NCBI GenBank assembly: GCA_018902755.1 | Contig: JAHIQI010000006.1 | Span: 1 to 29,752, forward strand | DNA from: Pseudomonadota bacterium | Lineage (GTDB): Bacteria > Desulfobacterota > Desulfarculia > Desulfarculales > Desulfarculaceae | Direction of reading: 5' to 3' | DNA: 29,752 nt | Shown here: piece by piece, positions 17,906 through 26,880 of the stretch | Layout of the letters: the number at the start of each line of letters is the position of its first letter | How positions within the stretch are numbered: position 1 is the first letter of the stretch | Program-made: the position numbers and the translations under genes | The notes under the pieces: generated by a model | The model's input: only the letters and a program-made list of their open reading frames with translations | Told to the model about the DNA's origin: nothing | Database searches by the model: none

Positions 17906-18024
17906 CGGCACAGCCAGGCAGCGGCAGGCAAGGCGCCGACAAGTGACAAACGGAGCTGTAGCTTGGCCTACAGCGAGTTTGGAGCGACGTCGGCAACGCC
18001 GCATCCAGCTGTCTGGCGCAGCCG
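17906..18024. repeat. Palindromic intergenic repeat, copy A
   Basis: A 119-bp element beginning cggcacagccagg and ending ctggcgcagccg (imperfect terminal inverted repeats), shared with copies at 20938 and 21123. Its centre is a 7-bp hairpin gctgtag-cttggc-ctacagc, with outer helices gccgac/gtcggc and aaac/gttt. It lies between convergent genes just beyond the 3' end of the peroxiredoxin gene, with nothing else in this 290-bp gap except the terminator at 17778 and a short relic (17838-17866) of another dispersed repeat. Confidence 0.8.
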
Positions 18025-18040
18025 CCCTGAAGAAGCCGCC

Positions 18041-18766
18041 CTAGTCGAAGGCCTCGCCAACCTTCCACTCCTTCCAAACATTGCCCACCAGACCTTCGCC
18101 GGGGGTCAGCACCTTTTTGCCGGGCCGCCAGCCGCTGGGGGTGGCCTGGGTGCCCTTGCTCTCGCGCACCAGCTGGAAGGCGGCGATCTGGCGCAGGCTC
18201 TCGGCCACGTTGCGCCCCACTGGCGGGGTCAGCACCTCGTAGCCCTGGATGACCCCGTCGGGGTCGATGATGAAGCGTCCCCGCACGTCCACCCCGCCGT
18301 CGGCGTCGTAGACCCCGAAGACCTGGCCCACCGTGCCGCCGCCGTCGGAGAGCATGGGGAAGGGGACGGTGCCGCTGGTGACCATCTTGGACAGCTCGTG
18401 GTCCACCCACATCTTGTGCACGAACATGGAGTCGACGCTCATGGAGAGCACCTCCACGCCCAGCTTGGCAAACTCGGGGTATTTCTCGGCGACCGCCGAG
18501 ATCTCGGTGGCTCAGACGAAGGTGAAGTCACCGGGGTAGAAGCACAGCACCACCCACTTGCCCAGGTACTCGGACAGCTGCACCGAGGCGAACTTGCCCT
18601 GGTAATAGCAAGGGGCCGTGAAATCGGGAGCCTTTTTGCCGACCTGGACCATGGGTTTCACCTCCTGTTTGGCTGGGGCCGTCTTTTCCCCGCTGTCGGC
18701 GGGGGGCGCTTCGCCCACCACCCCGCCGGTGGGCCGGGCGCACCCGACCTTTTGTTCTTTGGGCAT
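18041..18766 (-). CDS. prxU: Selenocysteine-containing peroxiredoxin (TGA read through)
   Basis: A thiol/selenol peroxidase that reduces peroxides in the cytosol. The minus strand from 18766 encodes 84 residues to GKWVVLCFYPGDFTFV, then TGA (18514-18512), then the same frame continues ATEISAVAEKYPEF for another 156 residues to TAG. In peroxiredoxins FTFV is followed by the peroxidatic cysteine (FTFVCPTE), so TGA sits exactly at the catalytic residue (position 85) and is read as selenocysteine; no frame change is needed. A SECIS-like hairpin follows. Other hallmarks are APDFTA near residue 50 and DSMFVHKMW. The C-terminal motif where two-Cys enzymes have CPANW reads TPSGW, so the usual resolving cysteine is absent. 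The N-terminal extension (MPKEQKVGCARPTGG) matches my memory of the PrxU group. AGGAGG precedes the ATG. Standard gene callers would split it in two. Confidence 0.93.
18485..18514 (-). promoter_or_regulatory. UGA codon with bacterial SECIS-like hairpin
   Basis: On the minus strand the TGA is followed by 11 nt and then a perfect 6-bp stem, CUCGGC/GCCGAG, capped by the tetraloop GGUC. The loop begins 17 nt after UGA and contains G and U, the spacing and loop features that SelB recognises in bacterial SECIS elements. A competing 12-bp palindrome (ccgagatctcgg) overlaps the left arm. Folding was judged by eye. Confidence 0.8.
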
Positions 18767-18943
18767 TTGGACCTCCTTTGGGAAGACCCTGAGTCATTGT
18801 TGATTTCAATCGAGGCATAATTAGTCTATCGTCAATAACGATTCACGGTCAAACACCCTGGCACCGGTAGGCCTTTCTCCCCCCTGGCCCCCGGGGGCCG
18901 CCTCTGATACCCTGGTGCGGAAACCCTACCAAGGAGCCCCCCC

Positions 18944-19495
18944 ATGGCCCGCGCCCTGTTGGTCATAGACGTGCAGATGGAGTATTTCAGCGGCGCCCTG
19001 CCGGTGACCCACCCCGCCGGGAGCCTGGAAAATATCCTGGCGGCCATGGACGCGGCGGTGGAGCGCGGGGTGCCGGTGGCAGTGATCCAGCACCAGGCCG
19101 CCGCCCCGGACTCGCCGGTCTTCACCCCCGGCGGCCCCGGCGTGGAGCTGCATCCCCAGGTAGCGGTGCTCCCCAGAAACGTATTGATAACCAAGCACTT
19201 GCCCGGATCATTCACCGGAACCGCCCTGGGCGGCTGGCTGCTGGAGCAGGAGGCGGACACTGTGGTCATCTGCGGCTACATGACCCAGATGTGCTGCGAC
19301 ACCACCAGCCGCCAGGCCTTTCACCGGGGCCTCAAGGTAGAGTTTCTGTCCGACGCCACCGGCACCCTGAGCCTGGCCAACAGCGCGGGCCGGGTCACCG
19401 CCGAGGAGCTGCACCGGGCCATCCTGGTGACCCAGGCGGCCCGCTTCGCCACGGTGCTCACCACCAAAGAATGGATAGAATCCCTGACCGCCTGA
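18944..19495 (+). CDS. Isochorismatase-family cysteine hydrolase
   Basis: A 183-residue cytosolic hydrolase of the isochorismatase/nicotinamidase superfamily. The catalytic triad is visible: D9 in ALLVIDVQ, K84 in ITKHLPGSF and C117 in GYMTQMCCDTTSR; the cis-peptide motif corresponds to CGYMTQ. Length is typical for the small single-domain members, which act on amides or on isochorismate-like vinyl ethers; the substrate cannot be assigned. AAGGAG precedes the ATG. It is divergent from prxU across 177 bp and overlaps or abuts the DUF6544-like gene downstream, suggesting co-transcription. Confidence 0.88.
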   Translation: MARALLVIDVQMEYFSGALPVTHPAGSLENILAAMDAAVERGVPVAVIQHQAAAPDSPVFTPGGPGVELHPQVAVLPRNVLITKHLPGSFTGTALGGWLLEQEADTVVICGYMTQMCCDTTSRQAFHRGLKVEFLSDATGTLSLANSAGRVTAEELHRAILVTQAARFATVLTTKEWIESLTA

Positions 19496-19524
19496 GGCGC
19501 TCCGGGGTCGGGAGAACAGACAAC

Positions 19525-20358
19525 TTGCTTTACATCCTGGTTACAATCGCCGTCCTGGCCGGACTGGCCGCCGGGCTGGGCTGGTGGGGCGCCATGCGCT
19601 TCGCCCGCCAGGGCCGCGAGGCCCAGGCCACCCTGGAGCGGGTGGCCGAGGCCCACAGTTGGCAAGCCGGCGACCTGGAGCCCCTGCCCCCGCCGGTGGC
19701 CCGCTATCTGGGCCAGGCCCTGCCCGTGGCCGGCGGCCCCCTGCGCATGACCCGGGCCAAGATGAGCGGGCAGATCCGCCTGCAACCCGAAGGCCCCTGG
19801 CAGAACTGGTCGGGACGCCAGATATGGTGCCTGCATCCCCCGGCCTTCGTGTGGTCGGCCCGCATGGCCGCCAAGCCCCTCATGCCGGTGTACGTGCGCG
19901 ACGGGCTCATCAAGGGCCAGGGCGGCATGCTGGTTCGGCTGTGGGGCTGGATTACCTTGGTGCGGGCCACCGCCTCGCCCGAGCTGGACCTGGGCTCGGT
20001 GCAGCGCTGGCTGGCCGAGGCCCCCATGTTCCCCCCGGCCCTGTTGCCCGGCCCGGAGCTGGCCTGGCGCGGCGAGGGGGAAAGCGCGGCCACGGCGACC
20101 CTCAGCGTGGGCGGGCGCGAGGTGGAGGCGCTCTTCAGCTTCGACGGTGAGGGCCTGCCCGCCACCTGCCAAATCGAGCAGCGCCCCCGCCAGCAGCCGG
20201 ACGGCTCCTTCGTCCCCACCCCCTGGCTGGCCCGCTACGGCCAGTGGAGGACCCAGGGAGGGATGCTGCTGCCCACCACCTGCGAGGCGGCCTGGCTTTT
20301 GGATCAGGGCGAGTTCTGCTACGTGCGCCTGCACATCGACCAGGCCGATTTCTTCTAG
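19525..20358 (+). CDS. DUF6544-like membrane-anchored protein
   Basis: About 277 residues. It begins with one hydrophobic segment (LYILVTIAVLAGLAAGLGWW) and then carries the DUF6544-type pattern: PLPPPVARYLGQALP, a G-x-IRLQPEGPWQNW strand, PPAFVWSARM, GQGGMLVRLWG, SPELDLGSVQRWLAEAPMFPPALLP and a C-terminal PTTCEAAW. The function of this family is unknown; the layout suggests a lipid-like or hydrophobic ligand-binding beta fold exposed outside the membrane. The TTG at 19525 with GGGAG ten bases upstream gives a clean anchor; the alternative ATG at 19471 overlaps the isochorismatase gene by 25 bp and adds a basic leader (MDRIPDRLRRSG). The two genes seem to form one operon. Confidence 0.75.
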   Translation: MLYILVTIAVLAGLAAGLGWWGAMRFARQGREAQATLERVAEAHSWQAGDLEPLPPPVARYLGQALPVAGGPLRMTRAKMSGQIRLQPEGPWQNWSGRQIWCLHPPAFVWSARMAAKPLMPVYVRDGLIKGQGGMLVRLWGWITLVRATASPELDLGSVQRWLAEAPMFPPALLPGPELAWRGEGESAATATLSVGGREVEALFSFDGEGLPATCQIEQRPRQQPDGSFVPTPWLARYGQWRTQGGMLLPTTCEAAWLLDQGEFCYVRLHIDQADFF

Positions 20359-20467
20359 GGAGCCGCCGTCACCTTCCCCGGCGCGGCCCCGGCCGCCGGA
20401 AAACCTGGCGCACCGCGGCCTGGTTGTAGTAAATTTGTGCCGCGGTTTTTAAGTCAAAGGAGGTCCC

Positions 20468-20857
20468 GTGTCGCGTCGTTGGCTGTACATACCCCTCATC
20501 ATGCTCGCCCTGCTGCTGGCCGCTTGCCCGGCCATGGCCCAATCCGACTCCGGGATAATCTCCGGCAAGGTGCTGGACCGCTACGGCGCGCCCTTGAAAA
20601 AGGCCTCGGTGCGGGCCTCCAATCTGGACGACGGGCTGGTGGTGGAGTCGCTCACCGACGAAAAGGGATTCTTCCGCATGGACAAGATGAGCGCGGGCAC
20701 CTACGAGGTGCAGGTCAGCCTGGGGCCGCACGGCATTAACAAGAAAAAGGTGAAGCTGCCGGGGGGCCAGTCGGTCAAGGTGGACTTCGTTTTCGACGTG
20801 CGCGAACCCCGCGCCGTGGACCCCAACTATCGGGCCTCACCGCCTTCCCTGATCTAA
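20468..20857 (+). CDS. Exported carboxypeptidase-regulatory-like domain protein
   Basis: A 129-residue exported protein starting at GTG with an excellent AAAGGAGGT site. The leader MSRRWLYIPLIMLALLLAAC contains LAAC, a possible lipobox with C20, but AMAQS a few residues later would also suit signal peptidase I, so lipid anchoring is uncertain. The mature part is one beta-sandwich of the carboxypeptidase-regulatory-like (CnaB-like) type: SGIISGKVLDRYGAPLKKASV, then TDEKGFFRMDKMSAGTYEVQV. Such domains usually act as stabilising or binding modules on the cell surface. A strong terminator follows, so the gene is monocistronic. Confidence 0.8.
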   Translation: MSRRWLYIPLIMLALLLAACPAMAQSDSGIISGKVLDRYGAPLKKASVRASNLDDGLVVESLTDEKGFFRMDKMSAGTYEVQVSLGPHGINKKKVKLPGGQSVKVDFVFDVREPRAVDPNYRASPPSLI

Positions 20858-20876
20858 AATCAGCCATCCAAAACGA

Positions 20877-20911
20877 GACCGCCGGAGGGGACTCCCCTCC
20901 GGCGGTCTTTT
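20877..20911 (+). terminator. Intrinsic terminator
   Basis: A perfect 14-bp stem (gaccgccggagggg against cccctccggcggtc), a 3-nt loop and TTTT, 20 bp after the stop of the 20468 gene. Confidence 0.95.
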
Positions 20912-20937
20912 GTACCTAAGCCAACGAGGCCGGCTAC

Positions 20938-21057
20938 CGGCACAGCCAGGGAGTGCCAGGCAAGGCGTTCGGCAAGCGAAATCCGGAGGTGTGGCAAAAG
21001 CCACATCGAGGCTTGAGCGCCGCCGACAACGCAGCATGGCGCTTCCTGGCGCAGCCG
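20938..21057. repeat. Palindromic intergenic repeat, copy B
   Basis: A 120-bp copy of the element seen at 17906 and 21123, with the same ends (cggcacagccagg ... ctggcgcagccg). The central hairpin is gtggc-aaaa-gccac and the next helix is tcggc/gccga. The base pairs differ from copies A and D while pairing is kept. Confidence 0.8.
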
Positions 21058-21063
21058 CCTACC

Positions 21064-21118
21064 ATACGCCGAGGTCTAAGCACCGCCCGCAACGCCGCAT
21101 AGCGCCGTCTGGCACAAC
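21064..21118. repeat. Partial copy of the palindromic repeat (right half)
   Basis: Matches the right half of the neighbouring copies from the apical stem outward (tacgccgaggtctaagc ... gccgtctggcacaac). The left half is missing, so it is a truncated relic wedged between copies B and D. Confidence 0.6.
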
Positions 21119-21122
21119 CACC

Positions 21123-21242
21123 CGGCACAGCCAGGGGGACGTGGGCAAGGCGTCCGGCTAGCGAGGGCCGGAGGCGTAGTATCAGCTACGTCGAGGCCCG
21201 AGCGAAGCCGGCAACACAGCCCACGGCCGTCTGGCGCAGCCG
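21123..21242. repeat. Palindromic intergenic repeat, copy D
   Basis: A 120-bp copy with the most regular fold: apical cgtag-tatcag-ctacg, then gggcc/ggccc and ccggct/agccgg, and the shared terminal inverted repeats. It ends 7 bp before the stop codon of the minus-strand pyridoxamine-oxidase-fold gene and fills the 391-bp gap together with copies B and C and the terminator at 20877. Confidence 0.8.
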
Positions 21243-21248
21243 GACAAG

Positions 21249-21659
21249 TTATTTGCTCGTGTCTACCAGCGGCCGTATCTTCGTCACCTCGAACACCACC
21301 CCGGCCTTGATGCCGGCGGCGGCCTTCTCGCCCGCCCCGGCGGCCATGGCCTTTTTCACCTTGGCCAGCACCTTGCCCTCGCGGTCGATCTGCTTGCACT
21401 CCAGGTACAGCCGCCAGCCGGGGGTGGTGAAGCCCACCGGAGCCTCCTTCACGATGAAGAACACCGCGTAGGGGTTGACCTCCAGGTTGGCCAGGGAGCG
21501 GTTGTTCATCATGCCCATGATGAGCTGGCCTTCCACGTTCAAGCGGGGGCTGCCGAAATAAGCCGCGTTGGGTTTGCCGTCGGCGTCGGCCGTGGCCAGC
21601 ACGCCCACTCGGCCGGGCTGGTTTATGGTGTTTACGAATTCCTCGTCAAAGTTAGCCAT
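21249..21659 (-). CDS. Pyridoxamine 5'-phosphate oxidase-fold family protein
   Basis: A 136-residue protein of the flavin-binding split-barrel family. It shows GRVGVLATADADGKPNAAYFG near the N terminus, followed by GQLIMGMMNNRSLANLEVNPYAVFF, the usual layout in which the second strand and the R-S-L-x-N-x-x-x-N-P motif form the FMN and dimer surface. It is too short for a classical PdxH, so it is more likely a small FMN or haem-binding protein or flavin reductase of unknown substrate. The ATG at 21659 is chosen for its GGAGAA site; the frame to 21698 lacks one. It is divergent from the RNA methyltransferase gene. Confidence 0.83.
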   Translation of the reverse strand: MANFDEEFVNTINQPGRVGVLATADADGKPNAAYFGSPRLNVEGQLIMGMMNNRSLANLEVNPYAVFFIVKEAPVGFTTPGWRLYLECKQIDREGKVLAKVKKAMAAGAGEKAAAGIKAGVVFEVTKIRPLVDTSK

Positions 21660-21739
21660 GGCTGTTCTCCGTAAGGGGTTCTTGCCGCGGCAATGCAACG
21701 CCGCGTCAGTCTATATTGTGCCACGAAGGGCACTTAGTC

Positions 21740-21755
21740 TGTAGCCACGGCTACA
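21740..21755. promoter_or_regulatory. Short inverted repeat in a divergent promoter gap
   Basis: A perfect 7-bp inverted repeat with a 2-nt centre (tgtagcc-ac-ggctaca) between the divergent genes at 21659 and 21787. It could be an operator or part of a degraded repeat. No matching regulator is known here. Confidence 0.25.
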
Positions 21756-21786
21756 CGATCGGCTTTCTCTCTGCTATGCTGGTTGA

Positions 21787-22551
21787 ATGCCGCCTCGAAC
21801 CAACATAGATTTGTCGCCCCTGCTGGTGGTGCTGGTGCGTCCCCGCTTCCCGGAAAACATCGGGGCCGCCGCCCGGGTGGTGGCCAACATGGGCCTGGGC
21901 GGGCTAAGGGTGGTGGAGCCGGAGCGGGCCTGGGAAGAGCCCATGAACCGCCTGGCCAGCACCTGCGGCCGCCAGATTCTCAAGACCATGGAGCAGTACG
22001 ACAACCTGGAAGAGGCCCTGGCCGACACCGTGGGCGCGGCGGCCACCACCGCCCGCACCGGGTACAAGCGCGGCGAGCTGCTTTCCCCCCGCCGGGCCGC
22101 GCCGGAGCTGTTGACCTGGGCGCGGGGGGGCCGGGTGGCCATGGTGTTCGGCCCCGAGGACCGGGGGCTCACCACCGCCCAACTGGACCGCTGCCAGCTC
22201 AGCGTGTGCATACCCACCGACCAGGCCTCCAGCCTCAACCTGGCCCAGGCGGTGATGGTGATGGCCTACGAGATGCGCGTGGCCGCCCTGGAGCGGGAGA
22301 CCACCCCGGCGGCCGGGCCCACTCCGGCCAGCCACGGCGAGATGATGGGCCTGCACCGCCACTTCCTGGACGGCCTGGTGGCCATCGGCACCATCAAGCC
22401 CGAAAACCCCGAGCACTTCTACCGGCCCATCAAGAACGTGATCGAGCGGGGCCGACCCAGCTCCCGGGAGGTCCGGGCCATGCGGGGCATCGCCCGCCAA
22501 ATGCTCTGGCTGGCCGGGCAGGTCCCGGAAAAACCCGAGAAAAAAAAGTAG
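21787..22551 (+). CDS. trmJ: TrmJ-like tRNA/rRNA 2'-O-methyltransferase (SPOUT)
   Basis: A 254-residue SPOUT-class methyltransferase that probably 2'-O-methylates tRNA position 32 using S-adenosylmethionine. Visible motifs are VRPRFPENIGAAARVVANMG (motif 1), VFGPEDRGLT (motif 2) and SSLNLAQAVMVMAYEM (motif 3), the knotted AdoMet site. The C-terminal extension (SHGEMMGLHRHFLDGLVAIG...) is the dimer and RNA-binding tail also present in E. coli TrmJ (246 residues). The end is lysine-rich (PEKPEKKK). The ATG has no strong ribosome site. The substrate position is inferred from family resemblance, so a related rRNA target is possible. Confidence 0.85.
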   Translation: MPPRTNIDLSPLLVVLVRPRFPENIGAAARVVANMGLGGLRVVEPERAWEEPMNRLASTCGRQILKTMEQYDNLEEALADTVGAAATTARTGYKRGELLSPRRAAPELLTWARGGRVAMVFGPEDRGLTTAQLDRCQLSVCIPTDQASSLNLAQAVMVMAYEMRVAALERETTPAAGPTPASHGEMMGLHRHFLDGLVAIGTIKPENPEHFYRPIKNVIERGRPSSREVRAMRGIARQMLWLAGQVPEKPEKKK

Positions 22552-22560
22552 GCCGTCCGC

Positions 22561-23502
22561 CTAGGGGCGCTGGTGCACCTCCACCGTGAGGTGGGAGATC
22601 TGGTCAAAGGCGGCCAGCTTGTCGCGGTAGGCCGCGTTGGGCTGGGGATCGTGGCTGACGATGGAGACGATGGCCCCCAGATGGCCGGGGCCCAGGCGCC
22701 ACAGGTGCAGGTCGCTCACCTTGTCGCCGCCTTGCTCCAGGGTCCGGCGTATGCTCTGCTCCAGCTCGGGCGAGAGGTTCATGTCCAACAGCATCCGGCC
22801 CGTATCGCGCAAGAGACCCCAGGACCAGCGGGCGATGACCACCGCGCCCACGATGCCCATCACCGGGTCCAGCCACACCCATCCCCAGAACTTGCCCGCG
22901 CTCAGGGCCACGATGGCCAGCACCGAGGTGAGGGCGTCGGCCACCACGTGCATGTAGGCGCTCTTCAGGTTGTGGTCGGTGTCGTGGGAATGGCCGTGCT
23001 CTTGCTCGTCGTGGTCGTGGCTGTGCCCATGGCCGTGATCGTGGTGCTCCTCCTTTAGCATCAGGGCGCTGACCAGGTTCACCACCAGGCCGATCACCGC
23101 CACCCAGATGGCCTGGTTGAAGGCGATGGTCACCGGGCTGACCAGGCGCAGCACCGACTCGTAGGCCATGAACACCGCGATGAAGCCCAGCAGCAGGGCG
23201 CTGGCGAAACCGGCCAGCTCGCCCACCTTGCCGGTGCCGAAGCAGAAGCGGGGGTCGGCGGCGTGACGCCGGGCCAGCCAGTAACCCAGGGCGGTGATGG
23301 ACAGGGCGGCGGCGTGGCTGGCCATGTGCCAGCCGTCGGCCAAAAGGGCCATGGAGCCGAATATGACCCCGGCGGTCACCTCGATGACCATCATCACCGC
23401 GGTGAGGGCGATCACCAGATGGGTGCGGCGCTCGTGGCGAGCTTGGGACGCGCCCAGGAAATCGTGCCCATGGGTATAGGGCTTGAGTTCTTCCTGATTC
23501 AC
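22561..23502 (-). CDS. dmeF: CDF-family Co/Ni efflux transporter DmeF
   Basis: A 313-residue cation-diffusion-facilitator exporter in the inner membrane that expels divalent metals in exchange for protons. The start HGHDFLGASQARHERRTHLV is typical of the DmeF group. Six membrane helices follow, with the metal-site motifs DGWHMASH in helix 2 and HVVADALTS in helix 5, separated by a cytoplasmic histidine-rich loop (EEHHDHGHGHSHDHDEQ). The C-terminal cytoplasmic domain ends HLTVEVHQRP. It starts at GTG with a GAGG site about 11 bases upstream and follows the repressor gene by 14 bp, so both form one metal-induced operon. Cobalt or nickel is inferred from the family; zinc or cadmium cannot be excluded. 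Confidence 0.92.
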   Translation of the reverse strand: MNQEELKPYTHGHDFLGASQARHERRTHLVIALTAVMMVIEVTAGVIFGSMALLADGWHMASHAAALSITALGYWLARRHAADPRFCFGTGKVGELAGFASALLLGFIAVFMAYESVLRLVSPVTIAFNQAIWVAVIGLVVNLVSALMLKEEHHDHGHGHSHDHDEQEHGHSHDTDHNLKSAYMHVVADALTSVLAIVALSAGKFWGWVWLDPVMGIVGAVVIARWSWGLLRDTGRMLLDMNLSPELEQSIRRTLEQGGDKVSDLHLWRLGPGHLGAIVSIVSHDPQPNAAYRDKLAAFDQISHLTVEVHQRP

Positions 23503-23516
23503 TTCTAAGCCGTCCT

Positions 23517-23792
23517 CTATTTGCTGAACTTGTTGAAGATGTCCACCACCTGGCCGATGACGTCGCCCTCGTGGTCGTGGGTCTTGATGGCCGTGGCCAC
23601 GCAGCCCTTGAGGTGGTCTTCCAGGATCACCGCGCCCAACGAGCGCAGGGCCCCGGAGGCGGCGGCCACCTGCTTGAGCACCTGCATGCAGTCGCGGTCC
23701 TGCTCCACCATCTTCTTCAGCCCGCGCACCTGGCCCTCGATCCGGTTGATCCGGGCGACCAGCTTGGCGTGGTCATCGCCGCAAAGCGCCAT
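23517..23792 (-). CDS. dmeR: CsoR/RcnR-family metal-sensing repressor
   Basis: A 91-residue all-helical DUF156 repressor that releases DNA when it binds metal. The family core is complete: RINRIEGQVRGLKKM, then the ligand residues C35 (DRDCMQVL), H60 and C64 (LEDHLKGC). This C-H-C set is the one used by copper CsoR and nickel InrS; RcnR has His at the last position. H8 may be a fourth ligand. Placement directly before dmeF implies it controls that exporter. GGGGAGG precedes the ATG. The name dmeR is based on context; the metal is not settled by the residues alone. Confidence 0.87.
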   Translation of the reverse strand: MALCGDDHAKLVARINRIEGQVRGLKKMVEQDRDCMQVLKQVAAASGALRSLGAVILEDHLKGCVATAIKTHDHEGDVIGQVVDIFNKFSK

Positions 23793-23809
23793 TTCCGCCT
23801 CCCCTGAAT

Positions 23810-23822
23810 ATACTTATAGTAT
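23810..23822. promoter_or_regulatory. Inverted repeat upstream of dmeR, possible operator
   Basis: The sequence atact-tat-agtat lies about 18 bp before the dmeR start within an AT-rich stretch that likely holds the -10 element. A self-regulating repressor would be expected to bind here, but the site is short and lacks the G tract common to CsoR/RcnR operators. Confidence 0.3.
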
Positions 23823-23933
23823 GTATGTGTATATCTGCGGTGGCGGGGCTTGTCAAGCGGCGGCGGCGGCCTGCCCCACCTGCTGGAAGAGGGACGAGTT
23901 GGCCTGCGACTTTTGCTGGGGTAAAAAGGAATT

Positions 23934-23960
23934 GTTGGGTTTCGCTTCGCTCTACCCAAC
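23934..23960. repeat. Dispersed gttgggt/acccaac hairpin repeat
   Basis: Seven-base arms gttgggt and acccaac flank ttcgcttcgctct, a motif widespread as an intergenic repeat in many bacteria. The following cctacaccaatccttgaaag resembles 28210-28230 and, more distantly, 17838-17866, so three relics of the same repeat seem present. The rest of 23823-24088 shows no gene or other structure I can support. Confidence 0.55.
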
Positions 23961-24088
23961 CTACACCAATCCTTGAAAGCCCCCCTTGCCCAGCCCCTCT
24001 CCCCTGGCCCACAATCTAATCAGGGACCAGGGGCGCGGGAAAATCCCCCTTGCCCCCGAAAAACCGTTTCGTAAGCCTGGCCGGGGGG

Positions 24089-24118
24089 TTGACATACCCC
24101 CGACGATGCTTACCTTAT
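24089..24118 (+). promoter_or_regulatory. Candidate clpB promoter
   Basis: A perfect -35 TTGACA (24089-24094) is followed after 16-18 bp by taccttat (24111-24118), a moderate -10, about 45 bp before the clpB start. No clear heat-shock sigma consensus or CIRCE element is seen. The -10 overlaps a small tacc-ttat-ggta inverted repeat. Confidence 0.5.
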
Positions 24119-24162
24119 GGTAGGTTTTCGAATAATCCCTTTAAATAAGAGGTTGTATATAA

Positions 24163-26739
<2,577 letters not shown>

Positions 26740-26770
26740 GCGTTAGGAAGAAAGCACTAAGCTAGATGAA

Positions 26771-26804
26771 AAGCCGCCCGGTCTCATGTGAGGCCGGGCG
26801 GCTT
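26771..26804 (+). terminator. Intrinsic terminator after clpB
   Basis: A 15-bp stem (aagccgcccggtctc against gaggccgggcggctt, one G-T pair) with loop atgt, followed by agttta. It lies about 30 bp after the clpB stop. Confidence 0.9.
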
Positions 26805-26815
26805 AGTTTAGATAG

Positions 26816-26845
26816 TTGACCAGACGAAGGCCCGTATCGTAATTT
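26816..26845 (+). promoter_or_regulatory. Candidate promoter for the Shedu-like gene
   Basis: TTGACC (26816-26821), an 18-bp spacer and TAATTT (26840-26845) lie about 35 bp before the chosen start. This is a plausible housekeeping-type promoter placed directly after the clpB terminator. Confidence 0.4.
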
Positions 26846-26880
26846 AGATTTATCACTCGGTGAAATTAATGGGGGGAAGA

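Noticed and set aside
18041..18514. A frameshift or simple nonsense mutation as the explanation for the two peroxiredoxin halves
   Set aside because: No frame change is needed, the interrupting codon is TGA at the catalytic cysteine position, and a SECIS-like hairpin follows.
17834..18820. 328-residue open frame on the plus strand across prxU
   Set aside because: It is antisense to the selenoperoxiredoxin and runs through a palindromic repeat; the sequence is low-complexity His/Leu/Gly.
19291..19524. Long upstream extension of the DUF6544-like gene
   Set aside because: It would overlap most of the isochorismatase C terminus in another frame; the extension is arginine/proline-rich shadow sequence.
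20938..21242. CRISPR array
   Set aside because: The units are about 120 bp palindromes without regular short spacers and without cas genes nearby.
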